In this document: positions 11,984 to 21,401 of the stretch, in pieces
Position numbering within the stretch: the stretch's first letter is position 1
Layout: each line of letters opens with the position of its first letter
Assembly: GCA_014843695.1 (NCBI GenBank)
Contig: CM026401.1
Span: forward strand, 48,868,405-48,932,404
Direction of reading: 5' to 3'
Length of the DNA: 64,000 nt
Source of the DNA: Archivesica marissinica
Taxonomy: Eukaryota > Mollusca > Bivalvia > Venerida > Vesicomyidae
Notes under the pieces: generated by a model
Seen by the model: only the letters and a program-made list of their open reading frames with translations
What the model was told of the DNA's origin: nothing
Database searches by the model: none
Position numbers and translations under genes: made by a program

Positions 11984-12240
11984 AGTAATCCAGGGACCCC
12001 CCGTCTGACCCTAATAAAATTAACAGTCTTTCAGATCGGACTTTGAATCGAGGTCTCATGTCGGTGCTGTACACTGTGCACGTAAAAGAACCAGAGGAGA
12101 CTCTGGAATGGGTCTCTGTCTGTATCATTGCACTATCCTCCAAAAATCTAAAATGACTAATATCTTCAGGAGACTTCGCTAATGTGGGCAACCGGTAGCG
12201 ACGATAAATAAATAAATAAACACAAAACATACACCCGGTC
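11984..12240 (+). mobile_element. SINE-D copy
   Basis: Begins within the anticodon arm ('gtaatccaggga'), then 'ccccgtctgaccctaataaa', the SINE-D body and tail, and an (AAAT)n end. 5' truncated by about 40 bp. Confidence 0.85.
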
Positions 12241-12324
12241 AATAGTACATGCATTATATTTTATAAATAATTACTTACAATGGGTATCGCCACACAGGAC
12301 ACAGAAATACAGGTATACAATATA

Positions 12325-12441
12325 ACCAGGGGAGACTCTGGAACGGGTCTCTGTATATCATTGCACTATCCTCCAAAAATGACTAATCTCTTCAGGAGGC
12401 GTCGCTCATATGGGCAACCGGTAGCGACGATAAATAAACGT
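12325..12441 (+). mobile_element. SINE-D 3' fragment
   Basis: Starts in the body ('ggggagactctggaacgggt') and keeps the 'gggcaaccggtagcgacgat' end. The head is absent. Confidence 0.75.
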
Positions 12442-12542
12442 AAAACACACACACAGTACTGTATTAACAGGCATGATATGACCACAGGTCACAAGTAAAC
12501 AGACTGCAACATATGAAGAATCCACCACAGAAATATAGAGCT

Positions 12543-12846
12543 CAGGACTCATTCTAGAAGGGTGACATGGCAGAAATAGTCACCACTGGGACCCTGACTT
12601 CGTTCCATGGGAATGCCACTTCTCCATAAAAAAAACTGTTATTTTTTTTTTTTTTATTTACAATTTTCTTACAAAATATTGTCCAGTAATCTACACTGCC
12701 ATTGGAGAACACTCCTTCTGCACTCTTTCCATTCAAATGTTGTATTTAATGGTCATAGTGTGTATATTAACCGTATAACACCATTTAAGATCACAATCGC
12801 ACGCTTTCTTACTTCTCCCAAACATTCTGAGCTAGGATGAACCCTT
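12543..12846. mobile_element. hAT5-like MITE, family H5
   Basis: Ends CAGGACTCATTCTAG and CTAGGATGAACCCTT (imperfect inverse). Perfect 5-bp flanking repeat GAGCT at 12538-12542 and 12847-12851. The interior ('caaatgttgtatttaatggt', 'cgctttcttacttctccca') is shared with copies at 18693 and 50355. It lies just downstream of the EBAG9 stop and could supply a 3' UTR segment: an AATAAA is present on the minus strand at 12653-12658. Confidence 0.8.
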
Positions 12847-12977
12847 GAGCTTCACATTTACACCTAACATAGACAAAGATGCATGTACAATAATATATGT
12901 AATGGCCCTTTGTAACCCCCTACACTCCCCTCCCCACATCCCCCTTAATCACTATACCCCACCCCCTGTAACTATTA

Positions 12978-13190
12978 TCATGATAACCGGACAGCTGTCA
13001 ATGGATGTTGAGATTTAGCAACTTTATGTTGATCGCGTTCTTGTTTTTTGCGCTGTTGTTGCAACTGTCTCTGTTGTCTCTCAGCTCGTCGCGTTTCTCT
13101 AATTACGTTATCAGCCTCCCACGAGAGATTATCATCCGCCTCCGGCTCCCACGCAGTCCCAGTGTCCTCCCAGCTACCCAGTTCCGATGT
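12978..13190 (-). CDS. EBAG9: EBAG9 (RCAS1) exon 4, C-terminal coiled coil and stop
   Basis: Final coding exon, 70 codons plus TGA. The acceptor is 'atatatttcag' just above 13190, phase 0. It encodes TSELGSWEDTGTAWEPE, then an acidic/Trp stretch (LSWEADNVI), then a Gln/Arg/Lys-rich helix (ERQQRQLQQQRKKQERDQ), ending TAVRLS. This is the same order and length as the vertebrate EBAG9 C-terminus, which has an SSELGD..W start, an AAEQQRKKMEKEAQ-type coiled coil and a KLS end. The coiled coil is the part implicated in protein interactions of the family. Confidence 0.95.
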   Translation of the reverse strand, partial: TSELGSWEDTGTAWEPEADDNLSWEADNVIRETRRAERQQRQLQQQRKKQERDQHKVAKSQHPLTAVRLS

Positions 13191-14141
13191 CTGAAATATA
13201 TACATTTAAGTCATTATCCAGATCTTTAAATATATTCAAGACAAAATGTAAAGTATGGATACAACGTTTTAATTGGTAGACACTAGACAGTTATATATAT
13301 ATAATGATTGTAAATCAATATGCTTATGTCGTTTTGTATTTCTATCAAAGTACCTGATTTACTTAGGCTGTTGTTTAAGTTACATTGTACAACATTATGC
13401 ATGTATATTGTACGGCATAACTATGTTATAATTATTGTGTATGTACATTTATTCTATAGTGTTAACAAATTGAAGAGGGCCCTAAGGAGGATTAGTTCAA
13501 AACTAATTAGGTCACCCTCTATAAATAAAGAAATCTATCTCTTGCTTGATTTGATAATTTTGTTCCTATGCACAAAGAACAAAATATAATGTTGCTAAAT
13601 CTCCAATAAACCACGGCTACAGTCAGTCTATTTTATGGCTATTGAATTTTGCTCCCCCTGTAAACATTGAAAGAAAAATTAATCACCACCATGAGACGTA
13701 AATAAGTCGTAGTCAAATATGGGGAATTGATTACAGCGATTGGGCAGGATTTGTAGTTGCAAGCGTAAATTTACGCGAGACATTATCATAATTACACGCT
13801 TCATTTGCAATGGATTTTTGCAGTTTTAATTGAACGCAACATCTGTTTAGACGACAACAGTAAAAACAAAGGATTCCAACTAAACGGACCAATATACATT
13901 TAGGGATAAATCTGACTTTATCCATCAAGGGAGGTAATAGGAAAACCAGTAATGTCTCTCATTGGACAATGACGTCATTTCCGCATGAACAGTTCAGGAA
14001 TATAGAGATGAATATCATTACGAAGAGAAAAGTGATGATTAATAATATTTCACAAGCTTTAACAAACATCAGGCAAGTAGTTGCCTTTACGCCACAACGC
14101 CCGGGTTTGCACATTATTTTCAGGGTTTTGTTGTTTGCTGG

Positions 14142-14142
<1 letters not shown>
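13191..14142. other. EBAG9 intron 3, proximal part
   Basis: AT-rich intron sequence. Short open frames on both strands do not resemble known proteins. A lone 'aagggaggtaat' motif occurs near 13928. Confidence 0.6.
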
Positions 14143-14174
<32 letters not shown>

Positions 14175-14453
14175 TGTATGTATGTATGTATGTATGTATG
14201 TATGTATGTATGTATGTATGTATGTATGTATGTATGTATGTATGTATGTATGTTCCTTTAATGTCAAACCCCTCGCGGGGACATAGACATGTTTTCCTGG
14301 GCAGGCTTAGCCGACCTAAGCGATTAACCAGTACTAAGCAATGTGTGTGAGGTGCCTTGCTCAATGGCACTACATACGTGGCCTGGCCGAGTATCGAACC
14401 CAGGACCTTTCGATTCCAAATCCGACGCTCTACCACTGGACCACGGACGCCAC
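14143..14453 (-). mobile_element. SINE-A with long (ATGT)n tail
   Basis: tRNA-derived SINE in minus orientation. The head has an A-box-like 'ggtccagtggtagagcgtcg' and a B-box region. The body carries 'aacccctcgcggggac'. The tail is about 27 repeats of ATGT (14143-14252). The short frame 'VVERRIWNRKVLGSIL' seen on this strand in several places is this head read as codons. Confidence 0.92.
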
Positions 14454-14607
14454 TATATATAGTAGTAGATGAAAAACTGAAGTGTTCTTATGTGTTTGTT
14501 AGTGTATAAAACTTCCCTTAAAATGTGCCAGAGTGAACCATTTTGATGTCTAGGTTTCAGAAAATTCGGGAGGAAGAAAGCCTTCCCCCAGAACACTTTA
14601 CTGTGCC

Positions 14608-14786
14608 TTAACCCTTTCAAGCCGTCTCATCAGGATCTGCACTTTTTGCCAGTGATATGACTATTTTTAGACATAATTACCCATTTTGATAAATGAACTT
14701 GTCCAAATGTGATTTTCTGATTCATTTATTGGTTTATGAATATCATGGACCAGTCCATGTGAGTTACTTGGTGTTGAATGGGTTAA
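14608..14786. mobile_element. TTAA MITE, family PB2
   Basis: Starts TTAACCCTTTCAAGCC and ends TTGAATGGGTTAA. Shares 'catcaggatctgcac' and 'aattacccattttgat' with copies at 36365, 47842 and about 61646. Lies in EBAG9 intron 3. Non-autonomous. Confidence 0.8.
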
Positions 14787-14877
14787 CTTAATTCAAACGG
14801 GCGTGCACATCATTTTCTGCTGGCTACGCCGCTGAAGGTAGATAACTTTTTCAATGTAAAAACAAAGCGTCACGCAC

Positions 14878-14964
14878 CTGTATCAATGGCCCATCGGTTC
14901 TCATTGACAACTTGTTAGATATAGAGCTAGTATTCATTTGGTCTTCCGTGTTCTTTACCATAAG
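14878..14964 (-). CDS. EBAG9: EBAG9 exon 3
   Basis: Exon of 87 nt (29 codons), phase 0 at both ends. Acceptor 'ctcttttcacag', donor GTGCGT. It encodes LMVKNTEDQMNTSS...DGPLIQ and occupies the place of the linker between the DYF.DMTP motif and the SSELGD motif of vertebrate EBAG9. This linker is poorly conserved, so assignment rests on position, phase and length. Confidence 0.85.
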
Positions 14965-14999
14965 CTGTGAAAAAGAGAAATACATTATCAGAATATTTA

Positions 15000-15623
15000 C
15001 AGGGCTAGAATTTAACTTTCTTGTGCACTGGCAAATTTTTGCGAGTACCTAAATTGTCAACTCGCAATAGTTGAATTCTTCTCGCAAGTTTTATAATTAG
15101 ATCTACTGGGTCCGACTGTCGGAATAGGGCGAATTGAGTGCAAGCCGTTTCATCACGCTTCGTCTCGACGTTCACTTTTTTTATTGTTTTTGGAGATGGA
15201 CAAATTGTCTTTTTACGAGCAGAATCGCCCAACTAGACTCCGGTACATGAACTAGACTCGGGTACATGCACTTGCGAATGTTGCCTCCTCTCACCACTGT
15301 TACCGACATTAAAAAATTGGTTATTTTGAACATTTCGTCTGTACTGCTAAAAAAATTATGTAGACTGGATTTTATTATCGACTCGGGATTTTCAAAAAAC
15401 CCACGCCAATTGGCCCAAAACGAAAAACCAGTCAAACAGTTGTGTTCTACATCATAGTTTTATGTGTGTTTACAATCAGAAAACGAAAGTAGACAAACAG
15501 GAACGTAACTTGTACATTTCACAGGTTTTAAATTGAACTCGCAAAATGTTGCTAGTGCCAGAAAGTTCAACTCGCATTTTTGTATTTCTACTCGCAAAAT
15601 GCGAGTGTTAAATTAGAGCCCTG
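15000..15623. mobile_element. hAT-like MITE in EBAG9 intron 2
   Basis: Ends CAGGGCTAGAATTTAAC and GTTAAATTAGAGCCCTG (near-inverse), with subterminal 'actcgca' repeats on both sides. The candidate 8-bp duplication is imperfect (AATATTTA at 14992-14999 and AGTATATA at 15624-15631, 6 of 8). No transposase frame. Confidence 0.75.
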
Positions 15624-15631
15624 AGTATATA

Positions 15632-15816
15632 CAGTCTACATCCGTTATGTCGAATTCCGTCGGACTGAACAAAATACTTCGACATAACCGAAGTTTGACT
15701 TAACCGAAATTAGATCAAAACGGAGCATATGTTAGTGCCTGAAACGGGACTTTGATCCGACTTCGAGATAACCAGAGAATTCGAAATAACCGATTTTGAC
15801 ATAGCGGATGTGACTG
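15632..15816. mobile_element. pogo-like MITE, family PG1
   Basis: Inverted ends CAGTCTACATCCGTTATGTC and GACATAGCGGATGTGACTG, flanked by TA on each side. 185 bp with internal 'cgacataaccga' motifs. A second copy in inverse order lies at 62944-63116. It abuts the preceding hAT-like element. Confidence 0.85.
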
Positions 15817-15818
15817 TA

Positions 15819-16515
15819 TTTAACATACAATGTAATGTAGAATATTTTTTATACTTTCATGTAATTCTTATAAGAAGCTTAAAAATGAAAATATAATATT
15901 TGTATTTGCGTTATTTATAGTGGAATAAAACATTGTTCTGAAATGTAGGAATTAATCGTGTAGGCCATGCATGCCTAAGTGGTTAATTCCGGCGCAATGA
16001 AAAATGAAGAATGATAAATATGTTTTACTTGACTGAATAACGCAAATACAAATATTATAATATAGTAAACATTACTTAAAGAACGATACAGTTAAAAGGT
16101 GTACAAACTATATTGACTGATAAAATAATTATCGACAAGTCTAAATGTATTAACATTTTTCTGTTTTACCAAACAATTTTTCAACAAGACATTCTTCGTG
16201 ACCACATGAAATATAAAATCACGTGATTTTGTTCCGAGGCGAGACATTGCCACGAGTCATTGAAAAATGTCGCCCTTTCGGGTATGGCAAATTATGCATG
16301 TACTAGTCACATGCGGTATAACAAATTATAATGCCACTCCGCTGCTAGCCGTCACACGTCACAAGCCACGACACCAATTCTATTAATAGAGGAACCAAAT
16401 CGCTCTCACAAGGGATTTGAAACTCATTTGGATCACCTTTCTAAAACTCTACCAATTGAGCTAGAGCGACGTACACAATCGAGATCGCAAACCGTTACAG
16501 AAGCAGTCTACAAAC
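15819..16515. other. EBAG9 intron 2, unassigned part
   Basis: AT-rich. An imperfect inverted pair of about 40 bp ('cgcaaatacaaatattataa' near 16030 against 'atttgtatttgcgtta' near 15898) suggests a decayed palindromic MITE at about 15890-16070. No coding sequence seen. Confidence 0.5.
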
Positions 16516-16695
16516 CTTCTTCTGTTTCTTCACTGCCGGTGTCATGTCCTGGAAATAATCCGTTTCCGGCTCATCCTCGTGTGATTGTTGTTGTTGTAAC
16601 AGCTGTTGCCGTTGACGATATTCTTCCACTGAACGTATTTTGTCCAGCTGCTTCTGCTCATCCCACGTGTCCCAGGGAGACAACTCTTCTTGTAC
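16516..16695 (-). CDS. EBAG9: EBAG9 exon 2
   Basis: Exon of 180 nt (60 codons), phase 0. Donor GTTTGT at 16515, acceptor 'catcgatcag' above 16695. It encodes VQEELSPWDTWDEQ, a Gln-rich stretch (RQRQQLLQQQQ) and DEPETDYFQDMTPAVKK. The W..WDE and DYF.DMTP motifs match vertebrate EBAG9 (EWTSWDE and PDYFKDMTP). A SINE-B begins ten bases from the acceptor, and the target duplication covers the splice site itself. Confidence 0.95.
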
Positions 16696-16956
16696 CTGAT
16701 CGATGTTTATACAAATTTATTTTAGCTCGATTGCGAAACAAGTTCTTACAACTTATATTAATCACTCTCGAGACCTCTTTCCTGCTGGAATCCATCGCCA
16801 TGAAGGAGAGAGAAGAGGCAACGTGGAAATTAAATGTCTTGCCTAAGGGCACAATCGTAACGGCCCCAGCGGGGCTCGAACTCCGGACCTTTCGCACCTG
16901 AAGCGAACGCGCATCCACTGCACCATCACGACTTCCACTGCCTAACCTGATCGATG
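16694..16956 (-). mobile_element. SINE-B inserted at EBAG9 exon 2 acceptor
   Basis: Full-length SINE-B (16706-16944), in the same direction as EBAG9, flanked by the 12-bp direct repeat ACCTGATCGATG (16694-16705 and 16945-16956). The head folds like a tRNA: anticodon stem ttcgc/gcgaa round loop ttcaggt (anticodon CAG, Leu-like), then a B-box region 'ggagttcgagcc'. The tail 'gagtgattaatataagttg' is shared with SINE-C. The AT-rich SINE end now occupies the normal polypyrimidine position of the exon 2 acceptor. Confidence 0.93.
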
Positions 16957-17249
16957 AACGAGGACATGTATAATACGGCATAGCGCAATGTACCTGCGGT
17001 GCCAAATGTTTTTCAAGGAGCTTTGTATTGGCGATTTGGCGGAATGATCGCAAATATAGCCAAAATAAAACCTACACCAATAAAACTACATATACAGTAA
17101 ATGTTTTCTACCCCCAAATATAACAGCTTGACTTGGAGTATAGTCTATATGGTAGCAAAATAAACCATGTCACCATGCATCTGTTTCAATCACTGAGTAC
17201 TATTGTGAATTTAAGTTAAAAAATTTAATGTAGTGATTTAAACAGTAAT
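16957..17249. other. EBAG9 intron 1 sequence
   Basis: About 290 bp without recognised features. It includes 'tacatgtcctcgtt' on the minus strand, the probable original pyrimidine-containing tract of the exon 2 acceptor. Confidence 0.55.
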
Positions 17250-17766
17250 TGTTCATGCATGTATGGTCATGGAACGAAGGGGGGTTCATGCATGTATGGT
17301 CAGATGGACATGGAACGAAGGGGGGTTCACACATGTATGGTCAGATGGACATGGAACGAAGGGGGGTTCACACATGTATGGTCAGATGGACATGGAACGA
17401 AGGGGGGTTCACGCATGTATGGTCAGGGACATGGATGAAGGGGGTCACGCATGTATGGTCAGATGGACATGGGATGAAGGGGGGTTCACGCATGTATGGT
17501 CAGATGGACATGGGACGAAGGGGTTTCACGCATGTATGGTCAGATGGACATGGGATGAAGGGGGGTTCACGCATGTATGGTCAGATGGACATGGACGAAG
17601 GGGGGTTCACGCATGTATGGTCAGATGGACATGGAACGAAGGGGGGTTCACGCATGTATGGTCAGATGGACATGGAACGAAGGGGGGTTCACGCATGTAT
17701 GGTCAGATGGACATGGAACGAAGGGGGGTTCAGCATGTATGGTCAGATGGACATGGGATGAAGGGG
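17250..17766. repeat. 41-bp minisatellite, about 12 units
   Basis: Units of 41 bp ('catgtatggtcagatggaca' then 'tggaacgaagggggg'), in EBAG9 intron 1. A period not divisible by three and the absence of stops leave all three plus-strand frames open, producing frames of up to 211 codons that are not genes. Confidence 0.95.
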
Positions 17767-18272
17767 AATACCATAGAATTTAGGCACTTCGTACTCAGGT
17801 GTGAGAAAAGAATAAAACAAATTCAGAGCTTAGCATTCTTTCTGGCTTTGCAAACAAATATTTACATCGCTATTGCATTTCCTTCAATGCACTTTTGAGC
17901 CCTGTGTGTATTCATTTGAATTTCCTCACTAATGATATGCAGCTGATAGGCATACTCGAAGATACGGCCATGTGCATTCGAAATGTTGGGCAACATTCCT
18001 ATCATGAAAAGGCGTGTCTTACAGTTTATGCGGTTCCAAGGACGATCTATTTAATAGATCCAATGTAAGGCATGTCGCAAATCTGGACTAAATACATCTT
18101 AAATGAGCTATATATTTCTTTGTGTCTTTGAAAAGAATGATTAATATAAATATAAGTAATGAATTGTGGGTTAATAGTTTCCATTGGGGTATGAAATACA
18201 TTAACCACCACGCCCAATGTAGTTAAAACCCTGATGGAAACTATTAACCCGCGATTCATTCCTTTAATATAC
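17767..18272. other. EBAG9 intron 1, distal part
   Basis: Contains a decayed inverted pair, 'gggttaatagtttccat' near 18168 and 'tggaaactattaacccg' near 18235, with loop about 50 bp. This could be a small MITE or hairpin. No coding sequence. Confidence 0.5.
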
Positions 18273-18458
18273 CTGATTAGTTCCATTCACGGCATAGTGT
18301 GAAGACAGGTTTTCTACAGACGGGTAATGATTTGACATTGGCAGTATTGGGTCTGAATTCCGACGTTTCCTTCGGCACCAAAGTCTCTTCAGAGGAGAAA
18401 ACACCATGCCAATGATTGCGAAGAGTTTCTTTATTAGGTTCCATACAACCTTTATCAT
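18273..18458 (-). CDS. EBAG9: EBAG9 exon 1 (first coding exon), membrane anchor
   Basis: 62 codons from ATG at 18458 to donor GTATAT at 18272. It begins MIKVVWNLIKKLFAIIGMVF, followed by SPLKRLWCRRKRR: a hydrophobic anchor followed by a basic patch. This matches the vertebrate N-terminus in length to the KRL motif (27 residues) and in character. The start is chosen by this alignment. However, 36-bp units upstream keep the same frame open to about 18674 and each supplies another ATG. Directly before the ATG is 'ttgttgttattttag', which would work as a 3' splice site. Confidence 0.93.
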
Positions 18459-18692
18459 TCTAAAATAACAACAAGAAAGTACAACCTTTATCATCCTGAA
18501 ATAACAACAACACAGTACAACCATTATCATCCTGAAATAACAACAACACAGTACAACCTTTATCATCCTGAAATAACAACAACACAGTACAACCTTTATC
18601 ATCCTGAAATAACAACAACACAGTACAACCTTTATCATCCTGAAATAACAACAACACAGTACAACCATTATCATCCTGAAATAACAACAACA
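18444..18692. repeat. 36-bp tandem array containing the EBAG9 start codon
   Basis: Seven units of exactly 36 bp start at 18444, 18480, 18516, 18552, 18588, 18624 and 18660. The first unit is the EBAG9 exon 1 start itself. On the minus strand each unit reads pyrimidine-rich 'ttgttgttatttcagg' then ATG ATA AAG GTT GTA, so every unit holds an AG acceptor-like sequence and an in-frame ATG. A further unit, split off by a MITE, lies at 18985-19030. Confidence 0.95.
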
Positions 18693-18984
18693 CAGGGATC
18701 ATTCTAGAGGGCGATGTGGGCGAAATTGTCGCCCTAGGGACCCTGAAATCGCCCTCTGGGTCCCCAATTCTCCCTAAAAATTTTTTTTTTGGTTTTTACG
18801 ATTTTCAAACAAAATTTTGTCTAGTAAAATACACTGGCCCATTATAAAGCACTCCTTCTATTCAAATGTTGTATTTAATGGTTGTACTGTGCATTTTAAC
18901 CCTATTTTGCAGAAGTATATTAAAGAACACCAGATCACACGCTTTCTCACTTCTCCCAAATATTCTGACCTAGAATGAACCCTG
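18693..18984. mobile_element. hAT5-like MITE, family H5 copy 2
   Basis: Ends CAGGGATCATTCTAG and CTAGAATGAACCCTG. Flanked by CAACA at 18688-18692 and 18985-18989, which is the 5-bp target expected if the element split a 36-bp unit. Interior shared with 12543-12846. It cuts the EBAG9 5' array. Confidence 0.85.
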
Positions 18985-19030
18985 CAACACAGTACAACCA
19001 TTATCATCCTGTAATAACAACAACACAGTG
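18985..19030. repeat. Detached last unit of the EBAG9 36-bp array
   Basis: One more unit ('tacaaccattatcatcctg' then 'taataacaacaacacag') on the far side of the H5 MITE, so the array had at least eight units before the insertion. Confidence 0.85.
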
Positions 19031-19426
19031 GTTTGCACAGGGGTTAAGAATGCTCAAAATATGAACAAATTATACAAAATCATCATTTCTGGCCTGAATG
19101 TTTTCCAAATTTGGTCAGTTAACTTATTTTTAAATTTGGTCAGTTAACGTATTTTAAATTTAGTCAGTTATATACACAAACAACAATTGTACACAAATGG
19201 TATAATACAAAAGTTTGCTTTTTCATAATTAAGCTTGAGACTAACTATTCCATCAATAAAGCGTTGTTCAACGAGACTGAATTTGGATTTTAACAATTGT
19301 CAAATGAATTTTTGTGTGTGTTAGAGTTAACGTATTTTAAATTTGGTCAATCAACGTATGTTATCATTATGAACCATAATAAACTTATTTAGGAGCGATA
19401 TTCCAATAAATGTGGTCATAAAAAGT
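19031..19426. other. AT-rich spacer upstream of EBAG9
   Basis: Three short copies of 'aaatttggtcagttaac' near 19108-19160 and another near 19340. No promoter motif or exon is identifiable with confidence. Confidence 0.5.
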
Positions 19427-19886
19427 TATATATGTATGTATGTTCCATTAACCCATTTCATTCTGGATACCGTTCAAACAGTATTTGCAATGAACATAGA
19501 GCCAGATCAACTGCCACGGAACGTTCCGTCTGATCAGGCGCTATGCTCTTTGCTATTCAGATGATCTTGCTAAGACACTTGGCTATGTAGCAAACAACAT
19601 AGATCCTGATCAGCACGCAGCATCACACTGCGGCTGATCTGGATCTATGTTGTTTGCAAAAGCCTTTAAATGTATCCAGAATGAAATGGGTTAATGTCAA
19701 ACCCCTTGCGGGGACCCAGACATGTTTTCCTGGGCATGCTTAGCCGACCTAAGTGGTTAACCAGTACTAAGCAATGTGTGTGAGGTGCCTTGCTCAATGA
19801 CACTACATACGTGGCCTGACCGAGTATCGAACCCGGGACCGTTCGATTCCAAATTCGACGCTCTACCACTGGACCATGGACGGCAC
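19427..19886 (-). mobile_element. SINE-A split by a TTAA MITE
   Basis: Tail (ATGT) at 19427-19447, then an inserted MITE, then the rest of SINE-A from 19695 ('atgtcaaaccccttgcgggg') to the tRNA-like head ending at 19886. Other SINE-A copies read 'ccattaatgtcaaac' across this point, giving the empty site. Confidence 0.9.
19448..19694. mobile_element. TTAA foldback MITE, family PB3
   Basis: Ends TTAACCCATTTCATTCTGGATAC and its inverse, both with TTAA, inserted at the TTAA of a SINE-A. Inside are further inverted segments built on 'caaacaacatagatcc' and 'gatctatgttgtttgc', so nearly the whole element can fold. Relatives lie at 52518-52750 and 51128-51235. Confidence 0.88.
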
Positions 19887-20411
19887 ACAATAAGTTGTTT
19901 CCTTAGCGAAATGTTGTTTCTACTATTTAGTGATACCATTTTTTGGGGTGTATAGTGGCAAGCCTAATGTCTGTAACTACAACAAATACTTTGAGACAAG
20001 AGCTATTCACCCGATGCTGGGAAACATTTGTCCAGAACTCGAACATCTGCATGGAAATTTGGGTGGGGGTCAAACCACAGGCACAAGACATAAATTATTT
20101 TTGTTTAGTAAGTAATGTTTACTGAAGGCAACTAAGAAAGAAACATGTATGCAGAAACATTGACGAGAAACTAGGTAAAATCGACCAGATCACTGAAATG
20201 TCCTCGTGGTCCCGACATGAAGACCTTATTCTATCAACAAATACTTTTTATTTGATGGAGATCGGTCAAATAACACCAGAATGGCACATTATTTCATCGT
20301 GAACAGCAAGAAATACAATGTTGTCGTTGGGTCAGACGGTGTTATTGATATAGTGGTCTGGGATTGGTTGAAAAAATGTAGAGTTATTGATACATGAATG
20401 ATTGGCTGAGT
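19887..20411. other. Spacer, nothing recognised
   Basis: Two overlapping plus-strand frames of about 60 codons at 19930-20125 have no recognisable features. Confidence 0.5.
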
Positions 20412-20678
20412 AGGTATTGTATGTATGTTCCATTAATGTCTGTCTGTCTGTCTGTCTGTCTATATTGTATGTATGTTCCATAATGTCAACCCCCTCTCGG
20501 GGACATAGACATGTTTTCCTGGGTAGGCTTATCCGACCTAAGCGATTAACCAATACTAAGCAATGTGTGTGAGGTGCCTTGCTCAATGACACTACATACG
20601 TGACCTGTCCGAGTATCGAACCCGCGACCGTTCGAGTCCAAATCCGACGCTCTACCACTGGACCACGGACGCCACACG
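20412..20678 (-). mobile_element. SINE-A with a doubled tail
   Basis: Complete head and body (20470-20678). The tail region 'tattgtatgtatgttccat' occurs twice, separated by a short CTGT run (20437-20460), a rearranged or duplicated tail. Confidence 0.85.
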
Positions 20679-21401
20679 GTATTGTCAGCAATAGTGAAAA
20701 TATCTTTTGAAATAGTAGAATACAATATTATGAATATATAAGCTGCATTTTGGAATATTTGCATACTATTTGGTGACAAATAAACACCATATTATAAATG
20801 CAGGTGTCAGTAATAAATCATGCCGACTCAAAATAAATTTTGTATCTAGTGCAACATTCACCACAAAGTTACCTTGTCCTTTTAAAGGACTCCTTTAAAG
20901 TTGGGGTGGAAATTAAAAAACCGCAATCACCAATCGGTCAACCCTATTGAAATTATATATTTTTTTGTGGGTCAAAGGCCAGTCTGTTGAAAACTACTGT
21001 GCTTTGTGCCAAATTATTCTTGGGGAACATATAATGGTGTTATAATGGTGGCCTATCGAAATTTCAATAGCGGTGTCTGATCTGGGGAACTTGCACACAA
21101 ACAAGCTGGACATGTCTCGAGTTGACATTTGCAAAGGGAAATAGTCCTTGTCATCGAAAGATTAGGTATGAAACGCATTTTAACTATGAACAAAAAACAA
21201 ACGTATAATTGATTATCACCTGAACACTTTCTGGTCGGACAAATATATAAAAGAAACAGAAAATAATCTGAATTCGTGTTGTGATATTTAAGTCTCGAAT
21301 TAACACATGAGATCTTATCTTGTATATGCACCGGCATATATAATTTTTCTGTGGACCTTCTGTAGTATAAGATATATTTTTCTACATACACATTATTAGT
21401 C
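20679..21401. other. AT-rich spacer, nothing recognised
   Basis: No SINE, terminal repeats or recognisable exon. The 112-codon minus-strand frame at 21053-21391 is rich in Cys and Leu but lacks any known motif. Confidence 0.45.

Larger units (their letters stand above)
12978..18458 (-). other. EBAG9: EBAG9 gene span (four coding exons, three introns)
   Basis: Coding exons 18458-18273, 16695-16516, 14964-14878 and 13190-12978 join in phase 0 to 221 codons (human protein 213). EBAG9 is a small Golgi/vesicle membrane-associated protein with an N-terminal hydrophobic anchor and a C-terminal coiled coil, reported to restrain regulated exocytosis. All splice sites are GT/AG. Intron 1 holds a 41-bp minisatellite and a SINE-B at the exon 2 acceptor. 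Intron 2 holds a hAT-like and a pogo-like MITE. Intron 3 holds a SINE-A and a TTAA MITE. A non-coding first exon may lie above 18460, where a 3' splice-site-like sequence immediately precedes the ATG; this is inferred. Confidence 0.93.

Noticed and set aside
17263..17898. 211-codon frame and overlapping frames in the 41-bp array
   Set aside because: All three phases are open because the unit lacks stops. It lies in an EBAG9 intron on the opposite strand.
19666..19890. Recurrent short frame beginning VVERRIWN (also 14059, 20332, 36162, 47639)
   Set aside because: It is the tRNA-like head of SINE-A translated on the minus strand, not a conserved protein.
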